Below, in pieces: positions 37,142 through 46,785 of a DNA stretch of 64,000 nt (position 1 is its first letter; the number at the start of each line of letters is the position of its first letter). This DNA comes from an uncultured Flavobacteriaceae bacterium (lineage in GTDB: Bacteria; Bacteroidota; Bacteroidia; Flavobacteriales; Flavobacteriaceae). A program made the translations under genes and the position numbers. The stretch lies in the NCBI GenBank assembly GCA_947503005.1, contig CANNCA010000008.1, positions 124,001 to 188,000 of the forward strand, read 5' to 3'. The notes below the pieces were generated by a model that saw only the letters and a program-made list of their open reading frames with translations, did no database searches and was not told the DNA's origin.

Positions 37142-38791
37142 TTAGTGGGTTATTGCCCTATTCCCTTTCCAACCTTCTTGTAGTTGAGTGGTTAATTGCT
37201 CCACTAGGTCTTCATTTTCTTCAGCTACATTTTTGGTTTCAGCGGGGTCGGTTTGATGGTCATAAAGCTCCACGTGAAGAGGTTTCACTGAAGGATTTTT
37301 ACTATCCTTCCATGCTACAAATCGATAGCGTTCCGTACGCATGGAATAACCCATCAAATCATTTTCAAAAAAGTCACGATTCCATTTTTCACCTTGCTGT
37401 TTTATAATTCTTTCTTCAACATCTTGAATCAGCGGACCAAAATAAGTCTCCCTCATTTCTGCGGTTAAAGGATTTGCCGCCCATTCCCGAAGTGCCGGAC
37501 TAGGAAATTGACTGAAGGCCGCTTTCTTCCATACTTGATCTGGGTTTTGTAATAAGGGTACAAAACTCTGTCCCTCTAAATGATTTGGTTTTTCAAGTTC
37601 TGCTAAATCGACCAAAGTAGGGTACATATCAACTAATTCTACCAAGGCATCTGTTGTTTTGCCGCGGCTACCGTTAGGCATATCGGGTGTCCAAATAAGC
37701 AAAGGAACTCTTGTTGCAATTTCATAATTAGTGGCTTTTCCCCAAACACCCATATCCCCTAAATGCCAGCCATGGTCTCCCCACATAATTATTATGGTAT
37801 TTTCTCGAACCCCCGCCTCTTCCAAAGCATTAATCATTTTGCCGATTTGTGCATCCACATAACTTACAGAAGCCAAATATGCATGCTTTAAAGTTCGTGC
37901 CAATTCTCCTTCAATCGGGCCGCTTTTTGGAATGCCGTGTCGAACGCGAAGTTCAAAAGAAGCATGCAATCCCATTGCCGCACCATCTTCGGGAGCCTCC
38001 GTTTGTTTAGACATGGGTATTTTATGCCTGTCATATAAATCCCAATACTTTTTTGGCGCATTCCAATCTAAGTGGGGGAGACGAAACCCTAATCCTAAAA
38101 AGAAAGGTATGTCGTTCTTCTCTACCATATCTTTCAAAGTGGCAATGGCCAATTCTGTGTGGTAACCATCAATATATTCATGGTCTTGGACATCGGCCAT
38201 TTCGTATGCAGGCCCACGACCTAAGGCATAGTGACTTACACTGTTATACTTTGCTCGAATATCAGCCTGATTTTTTTTGTAGATTTCTTGATTTTCTTTG
38301 GTAGCGTAGGCTCCGGGATAATTTGGCTTCTTATATTTAACCTTATCGATTGCAGGTTGTCGACTCCATGATAGTGCGGAATCCGTAAATTTTCCATGGT
38401 ATATTTTCCCGGCATAAACCGTCTCATACCCATTGTTTTTAAAATGCTGAGGTAACGTAATGATATCTGGATTCTCATCACGGAAATAGGTGTAGTTTTC
38501 AATAACCCCAATCGTTTCGGGTCTGGCACCCGTCATTAAACTTGCTCTTGAAGGGCTACAAATGGCTTGCTGGCAATAGGCATTTTCAAAGAGGAGTCCG
38601 TCGCCTGCTAGGGCATCAATATTTGGTGTAATGGCAATTTCAGAACCGTAAGCTCCCAGTTCTGGCCGAAGGTCGTCTACAGCGATGAAAAGGATATTTG
38701 GTCTTTTCTCATTCGTTTCTGCAACTGTCGTTTCTTCTTTACACCCTGATAAAGACAACAATAAAGCGAGTAAAATCAATTGAAACTTCAT
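37142..38791 (-). CDS. Sulfatase (S1, iduronate-2-sulfatase-like), lipoprotein
   Basis: A 549-residue lipoprotein (LSLSGC). Metal motif IAVDDLRPELG (37-47), signature AICSPSRASLMTG with modifiable Cys C78, then ARPETIGV as in iduronate-2-sulfatase-like members (which I believe fall in S1_7). Later metal motif MWGDHGWHLG. It is last in the right-hand leftward operon, 7 bases after the GH16 stop. Iduronate is not expected in red algae, so a sulfated galactose or anhydrogalactose is the likely substrate; position unknown. Confidence 0.88.
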   Translation of the reverse strand: MKFQLILLALLLSLSGCKEETTVAETNEKRPNILFIAVDDLRPELGAYGSEIAITPNIDALAGDGLLFENAYCQQAICSPSRASLMTGARPETIGVIENYTYFRDENPDIITLPQHFKNNGYETVYAGKIYHGKFTDSALSWSRQPAIDKVKYKKPNYPGAYATKENQEIYKKNQADIRAKYNSVSHYALGRGPAYEMADVQDHEYIDGYHTELAIATLKDMVEKNDIPFFLGLGFRLPHLDWNAPKKYWDLYDRHKIPMSKQTEAPEDGAAMGLHASFELRVRHGIPKSGPIEGELARTLKHAYLASVSYVDAQIGKMINALEEAGVRENTIIIMWGDHGWHLGDMGVWGKATNYEIATRVPLLIWTPDMPNGSRGKTTDALVELVDMYPTLVDLAELEKPNHLEGQSFVPLLQNPDQVWKKAAFSQFPSPALREWAANPLTAEMRETYFGPLIQDVEERIIKQQGEKWNRDFFENDLMGYSMRTERYRFVAWKDSKNPSVKPLHVELYDHQTDPAETKNVAEENEDLVEQLTTQLQEGWKGNRAITH

Positions 38792-38798
38792 TTGCTTA

Positions 38799-40232
38799 TT
38801 ATTTTTTAATAGGAATTATAGCAATGTCATCCAAATAGAATTTTGAAGCTTTTTGCTCAGGAATGTCTTCTTTTCGGACTTCAATCCTAAATTGGTCATT
38901 AGCATTGGAAGCCTCTGTTTTCGTAAACGTTTTTTCGATGGTTATCCATTTACGACGTTCTAATCCGGTTAGGTCGATAGGAATTTCCATCTTCGGATGT
39001 TCAAGGGATAGATATAATTTTTGAGCTGCTCTACCTTGTTCTAAATATATTTTTAGGGATAAATTATATTCTCCTTCGGGTATGTTTACTGCACCTTCGG
39101 GAGAAAGCGCAACCACATTTTCTGTTTCCAACTTTTCATTTTTTCCAAAGCCAGAAAATTCAAGACTATTCACTCCGGAATAATAATCGCCTTCGTTGAT
39201 TTTAAAATATTTCGAGGATAGACTGTCGATTTCCCAAAACTTTTGATAATCATTCGGTACCGAACTTTCAGGAACCATTTTTAATGGCCTCGGATTATCC
39301 TCGAATAAAATCGGTCCTTCAAAGCCGAAAAATTGCCGTGCCAAAAGGTTGTCGTTCGGTTTTTGCCAAACCCTGAGATATTCTATTTCAAAATCTACGG
39401 GAAGTTCTTCTTTATGCGGCATTCCCAACCAAAAGAAAATCTCGGAATCGAGCCAAATTTCCATGGGGTTGTTCAATACCCAGTCTAAACCCACATCATC
39501 TTGGGTAAAGTGATGAACCAATTTTCCATCGATATAGATACTCAAATAATCCTCGCCCCAATCTGCTCCATAGATATGGAAATCATCTGCAGTTCGAAAG
39601 GGCAAATGTTCCACATGTTGGAAAACGTTTGTTGGTCTTTGTGCTGGGGGACTCCAATCATGTGCTGTGGCCAAAGAACTGGTGGCGGTAATTTTCTCAC
39701 CTTTCTTAGGGTTGCCCATCTGCTCGAATACATCCAATTCTTGCTCGTAGCCAATTCCCCAAAAAGCTGCTGTAATTGCCGCATTGCCCGATTTGGATTT
39801 GACCTCCATGTAACCATTTAGAAAACGCTTTTTGGTAATGACCGCAGCAGTGGTTACAGGCATGGGTTTGTCTTTGTACTCCCCATATTTTGCCGTACCC
39901 ATGGCGCCATCGGTGTACGATTCTTGAATGAATTCGTACTCGGGTTCCCAAGCGGTTCGGAGTTTAAGTTTTCCATCTTCAACGCGAACGTTGTGCGGAA
40001 CGAATTGTGAGGGAGCCCGACCTTTCCAGATATAATACTCACCATTCTCACCTTCAATGAACCATTTATTAAGATCTAACTCTTTGCCTTCGAATTCGTC
40101 GCTAAGTTCTTCATTTAAAACCCATCCACCTTCATTATTTGGGTCTGAAGCCGGAAATATTCTTTTCGATTGTTGTGCTACGCAAACTGAAATCGAAAAG
40201 ATTAAAACTAGTAGTATGGTTAAAATTTTCAT
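38799..40232 (-). CDS. GH16 endo-galactanase (agarase/porphyranase/carrageenase-type) with C-terminal beta-sandwich domain
   Basis: I chose the ATG at 40232 (477 residues) because a cleavable signal peptide starts there (MKILTILLVLIFSISVCVAQ); the open frame reaches 40388 but would overlap the porter gene and add a polar stretch. The GH16 jelly roll spans about 38-300. The catalytic set is in EQELDVFEQ: nucleophile E165, D167, acid/base E170. The region after about 305 (FEGPILFEDNPRP onward) looks like a carbohydrate-binding beta-sandwich. It would cut the galactan chain to oligosaccharides. It starts 2 bases after the porter stop. It is the only endo-enzyme in the window; specificity within GH16 cannot be read by eye. 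Confidence 0.85.
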   Translation of the reverse strand: MKILTILLVLIFSISVCVAQQSKRIFPASDPNNEGGWVLNEELSDEFEGKELDLNKWFIEGENGEYYIWKGRAPSQFVPHNVRVEDGKLKLRTAWEPEYEFIQESYTDGAMGTAKYGEYKDKPMPVTTAAVITKKRFLNGYMEVKSKSGNAAITAAFWGIGYEQELDVFEQMGNPKKGEKITATSSLATAHDWSPPAQRPTNVFQHVEHLPFRTADDFHIYGADWGEDYLSIYIDGKLVHHFTQDDVGLDWVLNNPMEIWLDSEIFFWLGMPHKEELPVDFEIEYLRVWQKPNDNLLARQFFGFEGPILFEDNPRPLKMVPESSVPNDYQKFWEIDSLSSKYFKINEGDYYSGVNSLEFSGFGKNEKLETENVVALSPEGAVNIPEGEYNLSLKIYLEQGRAAQKLYLSLEHPKMEIPIDLTGLERRKWITIEKTFTKTEASNANDQFRIEVRKEDIPEQKASKFYLDDIAIIPIKK

Positions 40233-40234
40233 TA

Positions 40235-41806
40235 TTATTTCTTTTTGGGAGCAAGGGCCAATTGTACTTCTTCGATGGTCATGTTCTTGGTTTCTTTTAA
40301 ATAAATAAACAATATTACGAGTCCGATTGCTACTGTGCTCGTATAAAATAGGAGCGTAGAACTGATACCTAAATTCTCCAATTGCCACGGAAAAAAGGTC
40401 TGAACAAAAGAACTAGTAATACTCGTAATAAATACAAAAAAGGGAATCGCCATACCCCGATTTGAAATGGGAAATATCTCGGAAAACAAAACCCACATTA
40501 CCGGCCCGATGGTTGATTGAAAAGCGGCTATAAAGCTTAAAATTCCAATTAAGATTAAGATACCGTCAATATTCGCAGCTTTTTGTATCAATATGCTTGA
40601 ATGGGCCTTTGCGTCTTTCTCTCCTAAAGTTTCTATCAAGGCATTTTTAAAGTCGATGTCACTTTCATATGATTTACCGACAAGTATATTTAATCGCTCA
40701 GAATTTTGAATTTCGGTCAGTTCGGTCACATGTTCTTTGCTTATGGAATAATCGGCCGATTTAAAACCATAGAAACAGATAGCCAGGCTTATGATAATCC
40801 AAAGCATGCCACCAAGTATCATCGGGCGACGGCCGATTTTGTCCACGGCCATGAGTCCCAAAATTGTAAAAACCACACTTATCAGCCCGATCCAAACGGA
40901 TTGTGCGAAAGCAGCGTCCGTACCGATTCCCAATTGCTCGAAAACCGTTGGGGCGTAAAAAAGAATGGCATTTATTCCAGTTGACTGTTGCGCTATGGCC
41001 AAAGTCATTGCAATGATAAACGTAATGCGCATGGGACGGCCAAAAACTTCCTTTAATTGCGCCCAATCGGAATGGTCAGAACCCTGTGCCTTTAAAGATT
41101 CCTGCATTTCAACGATTTGGGAATTCACCTCATTTTCGGGTATCACCTTTAGCAAAGTATTCTTTGCGTCTTCGATTTTTCCCTTTAAGACCAGCCATAC
41201 CGGGCTTCTGGGAATCGTGAACAGGAGTATAAACCAAAGGAGGGCAAATATAATTTCCGAGCCCAACATCCAGCGCCAAGTGTTCGTATCGATGCCCAAG
41301 GCACCGACCCATTCCGCTCCGGAATTTGCCCAGTTCTGAATCACATAGTTTATAAAATAGGCCGCCGACAAGCCCACGACAATATTGATTTGAATCATGG
41401 AAACCAGCTTTCCGCGCCATTTGGGCGGGGCAATCTCACCAATGTACATCGAGGCCATCGAAATTGAACTAAAGGCCAATCCGCCCAAAAACCGCGCGGA
41501 CACAAAAGTCCAATAATTAGGTGCAAAGGCAGAGCCCAAAGCAGAAATCAGGTACACCGCAGCGGAAATTTGCAGTGCCCTTTTTCGTCCTATTCTGTTG
41601 ACCGCATAGCCCACAAAAACCAAGGCCAATAACACTCCCCAGGCCGGTGCCCCGACCGCCACACCCAATTGCAACTCATTCAAGGTGAATTCCTCGGTAA
41701 GGTAATTCGTCGTTCCTGAAATGAGTGCGGCGTCGATTCCGAATACAAAACCGCCCATGGCGACAATGGTTGCGTATGTAAATGCGTTTTTTTTAAGTGA
41801 AGGCAT
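40235..41806 (-). CDS. Major-facilitator sugar porter (sugar:H+ symporter) with long hydrophilic loop
   Basis: A 523-residue inner-membrane protein with 12 predicted segments. Sugar-porter signatures are present: NRIGRKRA after segment 2, PRSPVWLVLKGK in place of PESPRWL, and VDKIGRRP after segment 8. It probably imports galactose, methyl-galactose or anhydrogalactose from the periplasm. Between about residues 350 and 415 there is a hydrophilic insertion (from KSADYSISKEH to LIQKAAN) not typical for bacterial sugar porters. It lies 28 bases after GH127 and 2 bases before GH16. Confidence 0.88.
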   Translation of the reverse strand: MPSLKKNAFTYATIVAMGGFVFGIDAALISGTTNYLTEEFTLNELQLGVAVGAPAWGVLLALVFVGYAVNRIGRKRALQISAAVYLISALGSAFAPNYWTFVSARFLGGLAFSSISMASMYIGEIAPPKWRGKLVSMIQINIVVGLSAAYFINYVIQNWANSGAEWVGALGIDTNTWRWMLGSEIIFALLWFILLFTIPRSPVWLVLKGKIEDAKNTLLKVIPENEVNSQIVEMQESLKAQGSDHSDWAQLKEVFGRPMRITFIIAMTLAIAQQSTGINAILFYAPTVFEQLGIGTDAAFAQSVWIGLISVVFTILGLMAVDKIGRRPMILGGMLWIIISLAICFYGFKSADYSISKEHVTELTEIQNSERLNILVGKSYESDIDFKNALIETLGEKDAKAHSSILIQKAANIDGILILIGILSFIAAFQSTIGPVMWVLFSEIFPISNRGMAIPFFVFITSITSSFVQTFFPWQLENLGISSTLLFYTSTVAIGLVILFIYLKETKNMTIEEVQLALAPKKK

Positions 41807-41834
41807 TAGCTATTTTGTTTGGTCAGTTATTTAA

Positions 41835-43922
41835 TTAATCCCAAATAATGGGCATAAAAACGGTCATTTCACTTTGTCCCCGGTTACTCCATGTATAATA
41901 GGGAATGAGCTGTGTTAAATGGCTCTCGAACTTTGGTTTTGCAACCTCATTGTACATACTTTTTAGCTCATCCTTACGAATCAACAAATTGGTTTCAATG
42001 GTTGTGACTCCACCCAAAACATCGGTTTTATGAATTGCTTTTAGGTCTTTGCTACTTGAAATATAAGCGTCAGTAATATCTGTTCCTTTGGGAAGGTCGG
42101 GAGACTCCAAAGCATAAACAACCGGACCTCTTTTGACTGCCACCTGATTACGAACTTCCTCAATTCTTGGATGCCCTTCAATGAATTTAGCCTCCATCGG
42201 CATGTTCAAGGAAATGATATCACCGGCAGACCATTGTCGTTCAATTTTTGCGAAACTTCCTGGAGCAACATTCTCAACAGATTTTCCATTTACTTTTAGG
42301 GTGCTTCCTTTTGCCCAAGCCGGAATTCTCAATAACATCTCAAAAGGTTCTGTTTTGCTCTCGTCAATTGTGATTTCCACGGCACCGTCCCATGGATAAT
42401 TGCTTTTTTGGGACAATTTAATAGAAGAACCGTCAATTAAAGTGGTTTCCAATTTGTTTCCTCCATAGAGGTTGACCGCAATACCATTCCCCGTTTTGCT
42501 ATAGGCCCATGCAGGGGATTTCGCTATGGTACGCACCAAATTCGGGGGACAACAAAAACATTTCAAATACGGTTGCCGCTCAGGGAATTCAACATTCATG
42601 TTTTCATAATCCAAAGCACCTTCGATTTTCCGCAAGGGATTTGAGTAGTAATAATCTTTTCCACCAAGCCCAATACCTGAAAGTCCGCTATTATGCAAAA
42701 CCAGTTCCATAATATCACCGTGTTTGGAATCGCCAGTCAACGTCAACATGCGATAATTGAACATCGAATTACAAATATTCGCACATGTTTCGTTGTAAGC
42801 CGTCATATTCGGCATCATGTATTCGTCGATAAAACCTTCCTCGATTTTATCCAATCTTGAAGACCTTCCATAATGTGTTTGCCCAACAGCACCGGTCACG
42901 TACATTTTTTTATTGGTCACATTGTCCCAAAGACGGTCCAAGGCATCGATTAACGCCTTTTCCCCTGTTTCGGCATATACATCGGCAGCTCCTGCATAAT
43001 AGTATAAAGCTAGAACTGCATGGCCAACGGCTTCTGTTTCCTCTCGCAATGGTACTCGCTCTTGTACCATATCACCAATAGGATATCCCTTGGTAGCAGT
43101 GGTGTCGTTGATTTCATAAGTACCACGAAGGTTGATAAATTGCTCCGCTAGTTCTAAATATCTTTTGTCATTTACGGTACGGTACAATTCAACCAAGCCC
43201 ATGATTTGTGTCTGGTTAAAACCGAAGCGTTCCAGTTCAGGGGTAATCGGCACAAAAAGGTCATAGAGATAATCAGCATGTTTGATAGCAATATCCAAGA
43301 AATTGGTCTTTCCTGTAACCCGATGATGAATGCACGCACTAGTCAATAAATGACCGCTGTTATATAATTCGTGATATCTTCTGTTCGAGAATGGCTTTAT
43401 ATTTTCATCAATGATACTTGGTGTGGATAAATAGCCATTTTCGCGTTGGGCCTTCCCTATGATCTCGATAATCTCGTCCATTTCTTGAACGATTTTTTCG
43501 TTCTTGTTTACCGCATAAATGTACATACTGGCCTCCATCCATTTATAGAAATCGCCGTCATGCCACCACCAACCTTTGTGTTCCCCTTCTTTGAGTCCGG
43601 CGGCGATTTTGAAATTATTCAATCCATGACCTATATCACCTTTCAACAAGCTTCCCATGTACGGCACCATGGTTTGTTCTGCCTGTTTCCATTTTTCGGC
43701 CCAAAAACCTTCAGTCCATTGGCAATCTCCGATATCAATACTTTTCAGTTTCACATTAGGGCTGTTGGTATTGTTAATAATGCCCCTGGCGTTGTCTTTA
43801 ATCATGGTGATAGTTCTGGGTTTTGAAACTTTTTTCTCATTTTTTTTGGATTCGCTGCAAGATGAAGATGCAATTACAAAACAGGAAACCAATAATAATC
43901 TTATTAGTTGTTGGAATACCAT
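41835..43922 (-). CDS. GH127-family glycosidase (DUF1680), lipoprotein; possible 3,6-anhydro-D-galactosidase
   Basis: A 695-residue lipoprotein (ASSSC). An (alpha/alpha)6 barrel with GWWWHDGDFYKW, NSGHLLTSACIHH and the GH127 metal/cysteine site: E378 in YNETCAN and the trio C455, C457, C458 in KCFCCPPNL, which match the Glu/Cys3 zinc site of bifidobacterial GH127 arabinofuranosidase. C-terminal beta-sandwich domains follow. In Zobellia, a GH127 member removes 3,6-anhydro-D-galactose from carrageenan oligosaccharides. With a DauA-D-like module in the same window that role is attractive, but beta-L-arabinofuranosidase activity is the family's first known one. It starts 7 bases before the sulfatase stop upstream. 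Confidence 0.82.
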   Translation of the reverse strand: MVFQQLIRLLLVSCFVIASSSCSESKKNEKKVSKPRTITMIKDNARGIINNTNSPNVKLKSIDIGDCQWTEGFWAEKWKQAEQTMVPYMGSLLKGDIGHGLNNFKIAAGLKEGEHKGWWWHDGDFYKWMEASMYIYAVNKNEKIVQEMDEIIEIIGKAQRENGYLSTPSIIDENIKPFSNRRYHELYNSGHLLTSACIHHRVTGKTNFLDIAIKHADYLYDLFVPITPELERFGFNQTQIMGLVELYRTVNDKRYLELAEQFINLRGTYEINDTTATKGYPIGDMVQERVPLREETEAVGHAVLALYYYAGAADVYAETGEKALIDALDRLWDNVTNKKMYVTGAVGQTHYGRSSRLDKIEEGFIDEYMMPNMTAYNETCANICNSMFNYRMLTLTGDSKHGDIMELVLHNSGLSGIGLGGKDYYYSNPLRKIEGALDYENMNVEFPERQPYLKCFCCPPNLVRTIAKSPAWAYSKTGNGIAVNLYGGNKLETTLIDGSSIKLSQKSNYPWDGAVEITIDESKTEPFEMLLRIPAWAKGSTLKVNGKSVENVAPGSFAKIERQWSAGDIISLNMPMEAKFIEGHPRIEEVRNQVAVKRGPVVYALESPDLPKGTDITDAYISSSKDLKAIHKTDVLGGVTTIETNLLIRKDELKSMYNEVAKPKFESHLTQLIPYYTWSNRGQSEMTVFMPIIWD

Positions 43923-43929
43923 AGTTAAT

Positions 43930-45348
43930 TTATTGAGAATCTTTTACAGGCCAATGCTTATCCATTCTCTCGACATCACGTCTTTCGTATTCCTTTTTAA
44001 GTAACCAACGTGGGCGTTCAAGAGTGGTCTCCCAAGCAAATAATTCTTTATACATTTCTAAGTAGCGCTCTGGTTCAGAAGCCGCCAAATTGTTTAGTTC
44101 TGCTTCATCATCCGGGAGGTAAAAGAGTTCCGCCGGTCGGTCAGGAAAACGAATCAACTTCCAATCGCCTTTGCGCATTGCTGCTCTTGCATCACGTTTC
44201 CAGAAAAGGGTTTCATGTGGTCTTTCTGTTTTTATTCCATTTATATGTGGAAGCAAATCGACTCCATCAATATCCTTCAAATCAATGGTATTGCCACCAG
44301 CTGCCTTGTAAAAAGTAGGCAACAAATCAAATGTACTGATGGGTAAATCATAGGTTGTATTCGGTTCTAACTTTCCTGGATACTTCATCAGAAATGGTAC
44401 CCGTAGGCCTCCCTCTAGATGTGTTGCTTTGATACCACTTAAAGGCAGATTACTCGAAGCATTGGCATCCGTAGGGCCACCATTGTCATTCGTAAAAACC
44501 ACTATCGTGTTATCATCTATACCCAACTCCTTAAGTTTGTCCAGAACTTTACCCACTGCTCTGTCCAAGGCTAAGCCCATTGCAGCAACAATTTTGCGCT
44601 TACCTGTTAACTGCGGAAACTTCGCCAAATCCTCCGGAACGGCATCCATCGGAGTATGAACTGCATTAAAAGAAAGAAAAGCAAAGAATGGTTTATTCGC
44701 TTTATTGTTCCGTTCGATAAAATCTAAGGATTTATCTGCAATAGCATCCGTAAGATATTCTTTGGATTCCTCAAAGTTTCCAAATCCTCTTTCCATAAGA
44801 TTCATGGGGTCTTTTGGTGCTTCAGTGTATTCAAAATAACTTCGAGCGCCACCACGAAATCCATAAAACTCATCAAACCCTCTTTTTGTTGGATGAAATC
44901 TATCCGCACCGCCCAAATGCCATTTGCCATAAACGGCAGTCACATATCCGAGTTCCTGTAAATATTCGCCCATCGTTTTTTCCTCGACGGGAAGCCCCAT
45001 TTCAGCCCCATCGGCAGCAGAAACTGCGCTCATATAGGTGGGAACGTTGTTTTCTTCATACCCAAATCGGTATTGTGATTTTCCCGTAATCAGTCCTGCC
45101 CTTGAGGGGCCGCATGTTGGATGCGTTACATAGGCTTGTGTAAATCGAACCCCTTGTGAAGCGAGTTTATCTAAGTTTGGGGTTATCATTTCTTTGCTCC
45201 CTTGGAAACCGAAATCGGCATAACCTGCGTCGTCCGCAAAGAGTAAAATGATGTTGGGTCGCTTATCGGATTCAGTTGTCGTTGGTTGCTGGGCGGAACA
45301 TCCCAAAGGGATATAAAATGCCAACATTATAATCAGTAGCTTTTTCAT
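43930..45348 (-). CDS. Sulfatase (S1, formylglycine type), lipoprotein
   Basis: A 472-residue lipoprotein (FYIPLGC). Metal motif [12 protein letters not shown] (about 37-48), signature [13 protein letters not shown] with modifiable Cys C79, then QYRFGYEEN as in galactan-PUL sulfatases of the S1_16/S1_19 kind. FTNDNGGP and [13 protein letters not shown] complete the active site. Its position directly upstream of GH127 suggests desulfation before anhydrogalactose removal. A 135-base gap upstream may hold its own promoter. Confidence 0.88.
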   Translation of the reverse strand: MKKLLIIMLAFYIPLGCSAQQPTTTESDKRPNIILLFADDAGYADFGFQGSKEMITPNLDKLASQGVRFTQAYVTHPTCGPSRAGLITGKSQYRFGYEENNVPTYMSAVSAADGAEMGLPVEEKTMGEYLQELGYVTAVYGKWHLGGADRFHPTKRGFDEFYGFRGGARSYFEYTEAPKDPMNLMERGFGNFEESKEYLTDAIADKSLDFIERNNKANKPFFAFLSFNAVHTPMDAVPEDLAKFPQLTGKRKIVAAMGLALDRAVGKVLDKLKELGIDDNTIVVFTNDNGGPTDANASSNLPLSGIKATHLEGGLRVPFLMKYPGKLEPNTTYDLPISTFDLLPTFYKAAGGNTIDLKDIDGVDLLPHINGIKTERPHETLFWKRDARAAMRKGDWKLIRFPDRPAELFYLPDDEAELNNLAASEPERYLEMYKELFAWETTLERPRWLLKKEYERRDVERMDKHWPVKDSQ

Positions 45349-45483
45349 TTCTTAGTCTCTATCGATTCAAAAATACCTTTAATCTCTATGGACTGATTTG
45401 CATCTTTTATCTTTTGATAGCTTTATTTTAACCCAAAATGCATTCCCCTAGATATTTAAGGTTAATATTCGGATTCTTTTTGT
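45349..45483. promoter_or_regulatory. 135-base gap inside the right operon, possible internal promoter
   Basis: The only sizeable gap in the 37-52.7 kb gene run. It contains one half-site CTAGAT at 45448-45453, about 100 bases before the sulfatase start. The second hexamer 11 bases away is absent, so it does not count as a copy of the direct repeat. A secondary promoter is possible but not demonstrated. Confidence 0.3.
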
Positions 45484-46764
45484 TTATTCTGAACTTTTCT
45501 TGATTCGAGCTTCTTTTTGTTTTTCACTCAACCCTTGCCTATAATAGACATCGGGCGCATGATTCACACGATGTTGTTTCATTTCAGGATCATGAATATC
45601 CAGACTCAGGTCACAGTCAAAACGAACCAATTTAGAACTGAACCTGTCCCAATCGCCGGTTACATTTATGAAATGGGCCAATCCCCAAGTAATTCCGCGA
45701 CCCTCTTTGGTATTGGTAAAAGCATCGGGTACATAGGGTGCAGCCGCATAGGGCATTAATTCGGTTATGGAGGCAATTTCAAAATTCACCCAATCTTCAG
45801 CATACTGCACTGTATTGTGTTCCGGCCCATCTTTATACACAAGAGCCGCAACCCCTTTTTTAAAAGGAAAAAGTGATGTTTCGTGCCCTGAAGTAATCAC
45901 AGGATTCAAAGGGTGTTTGGTAAAGGGGCCTAAAGGATTGTCCGCAATGGCCAATCCTTGCATGCGCACTAAATCCGGTCTTTCCCCAAAATCAGATTTG
46001 TAATAAATGTATATTTTTCCATCATGGACAAGCGGATAAGGGTCGTGAATGGAATTCACGTCCCATTCACCTTCAGCGCCATTAGGAATAACAATTTGGT
46101 TAGTAGCAGTCCACGGACCATCAGGGGAATCGGCATAGGAAACGGCAACCGGACAATCATCGCCCCCATTCTTTCCTGATGCTACCGAGAAGGCCTGATA
46201 GTACAAATAGTATTTCCCTTCCCATTCTAAAATATCAGTTGTAGTAACCGATCGATGGCCAACATTCGGAGCGGGTGGTCTTGGAATGGCAACTCCCTGT
46301 TCTTCCCAAGTAAAACCATCTTCCGAAGTGGCGTAATAAATATCCGCCAAATCCCAATCTGATGACGGAATAGTATCATTTGATTTTGAGGCGTTAGGAA
46401 TTCCAACTGGTGGAACAGGAGTTTCACGATGGGTGTACCAGACATAATATCTTCCATTATAGAAAATGGTCTTCGAAGGATCCCGCCTTGATATGGTACC
46501 GTCATGGTCGTTATAATCAAAACCCTCGAGTTCGGTGTATTTAAACTGACTGAACAATTCGTTTTTCTCAGGTCTTGGTGAGGCATAATCGGTGTAGATT
46601 CGTTCCATCGCCGCACTCATAGCTCTATTTGGCTTTTCCTCTGGAAGATGAAAGGGGAATCCGTTTTGTTTCTTAACGACTTCTTGTGCCGAAGTATTTT
46701 TCTCTTGCATACAGGAAAAAAGAACTGCTGAGAATAAAAAAAGTAATGCAATTGAATCTCTCAT
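45484..46764 (-). CDS. GH117-family glycosidase paralog (clade other than AhgA), lipoprotein
   Basis: A 426-residue lipoprotein (AVLFSC). It has the GH117 framework with catalytic residues conserved: D95 in SRRDPSK, D241 in IHDPYPL and H294/E295 in TSGHETS. It differs from AhgA in the loops (RETPVPPVGIPNAS, GHRSVTTTDILEWEG). It is a clear paralog of the next gene (46786-48063) and only a distant one of the GH117 at 4001. Non-AhgA GH117 clades in Zobellia have no settled substrate, so it may act on sulfated, methylated or D-configured terminal residues. Confidence 0.85.
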   Translation of the reverse strand: MRDSIALLFLFSAVLFSCMQEKNTSAQEVVKKQNGFPFHLPEEKPNRAMSAAMERIYTDYASPRPEKNELFSQFKYTELEGFDYNDHDGTISRRDPSKTIFYNGRYYVWYTHRETPVPPVGIPNASKSNDTIPSSDWDLADIYYATSEDGFTWEEQGVAIPRPPAPNVGHRSVTTTDILEWEGKYYLYYQAFSVASGKNGGDDCPVAVSYADSPDGPWTATNQIVIPNGAEGEWDVNSIHDPYPLVHDGKIYIYYKSDFGERPDLVRMQGLAIADNPLGPFTKHPLNPVITSGHETSLFPFKKGVAALVYKDGPEHNTVQYAEDWVNFEIASITELMPYAAAPYVPDAFTNTKEGRGITWGLAHFINVTGDWDRFSSKLVRFDCDLSLDIHDPEMKQHRVNHAPDVYYRQGLSEKQKEARIKKSSE

Positions 46765-46785
46765 GTGGTGGTTTTCATTGATTGC

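Noticed and set aside
40233-40388. Upstream extension of the GH16 gene
   Set aside because: It would overlap the sugar-porter gene by about 150 bases, and a normal signal peptide starts at 40232.
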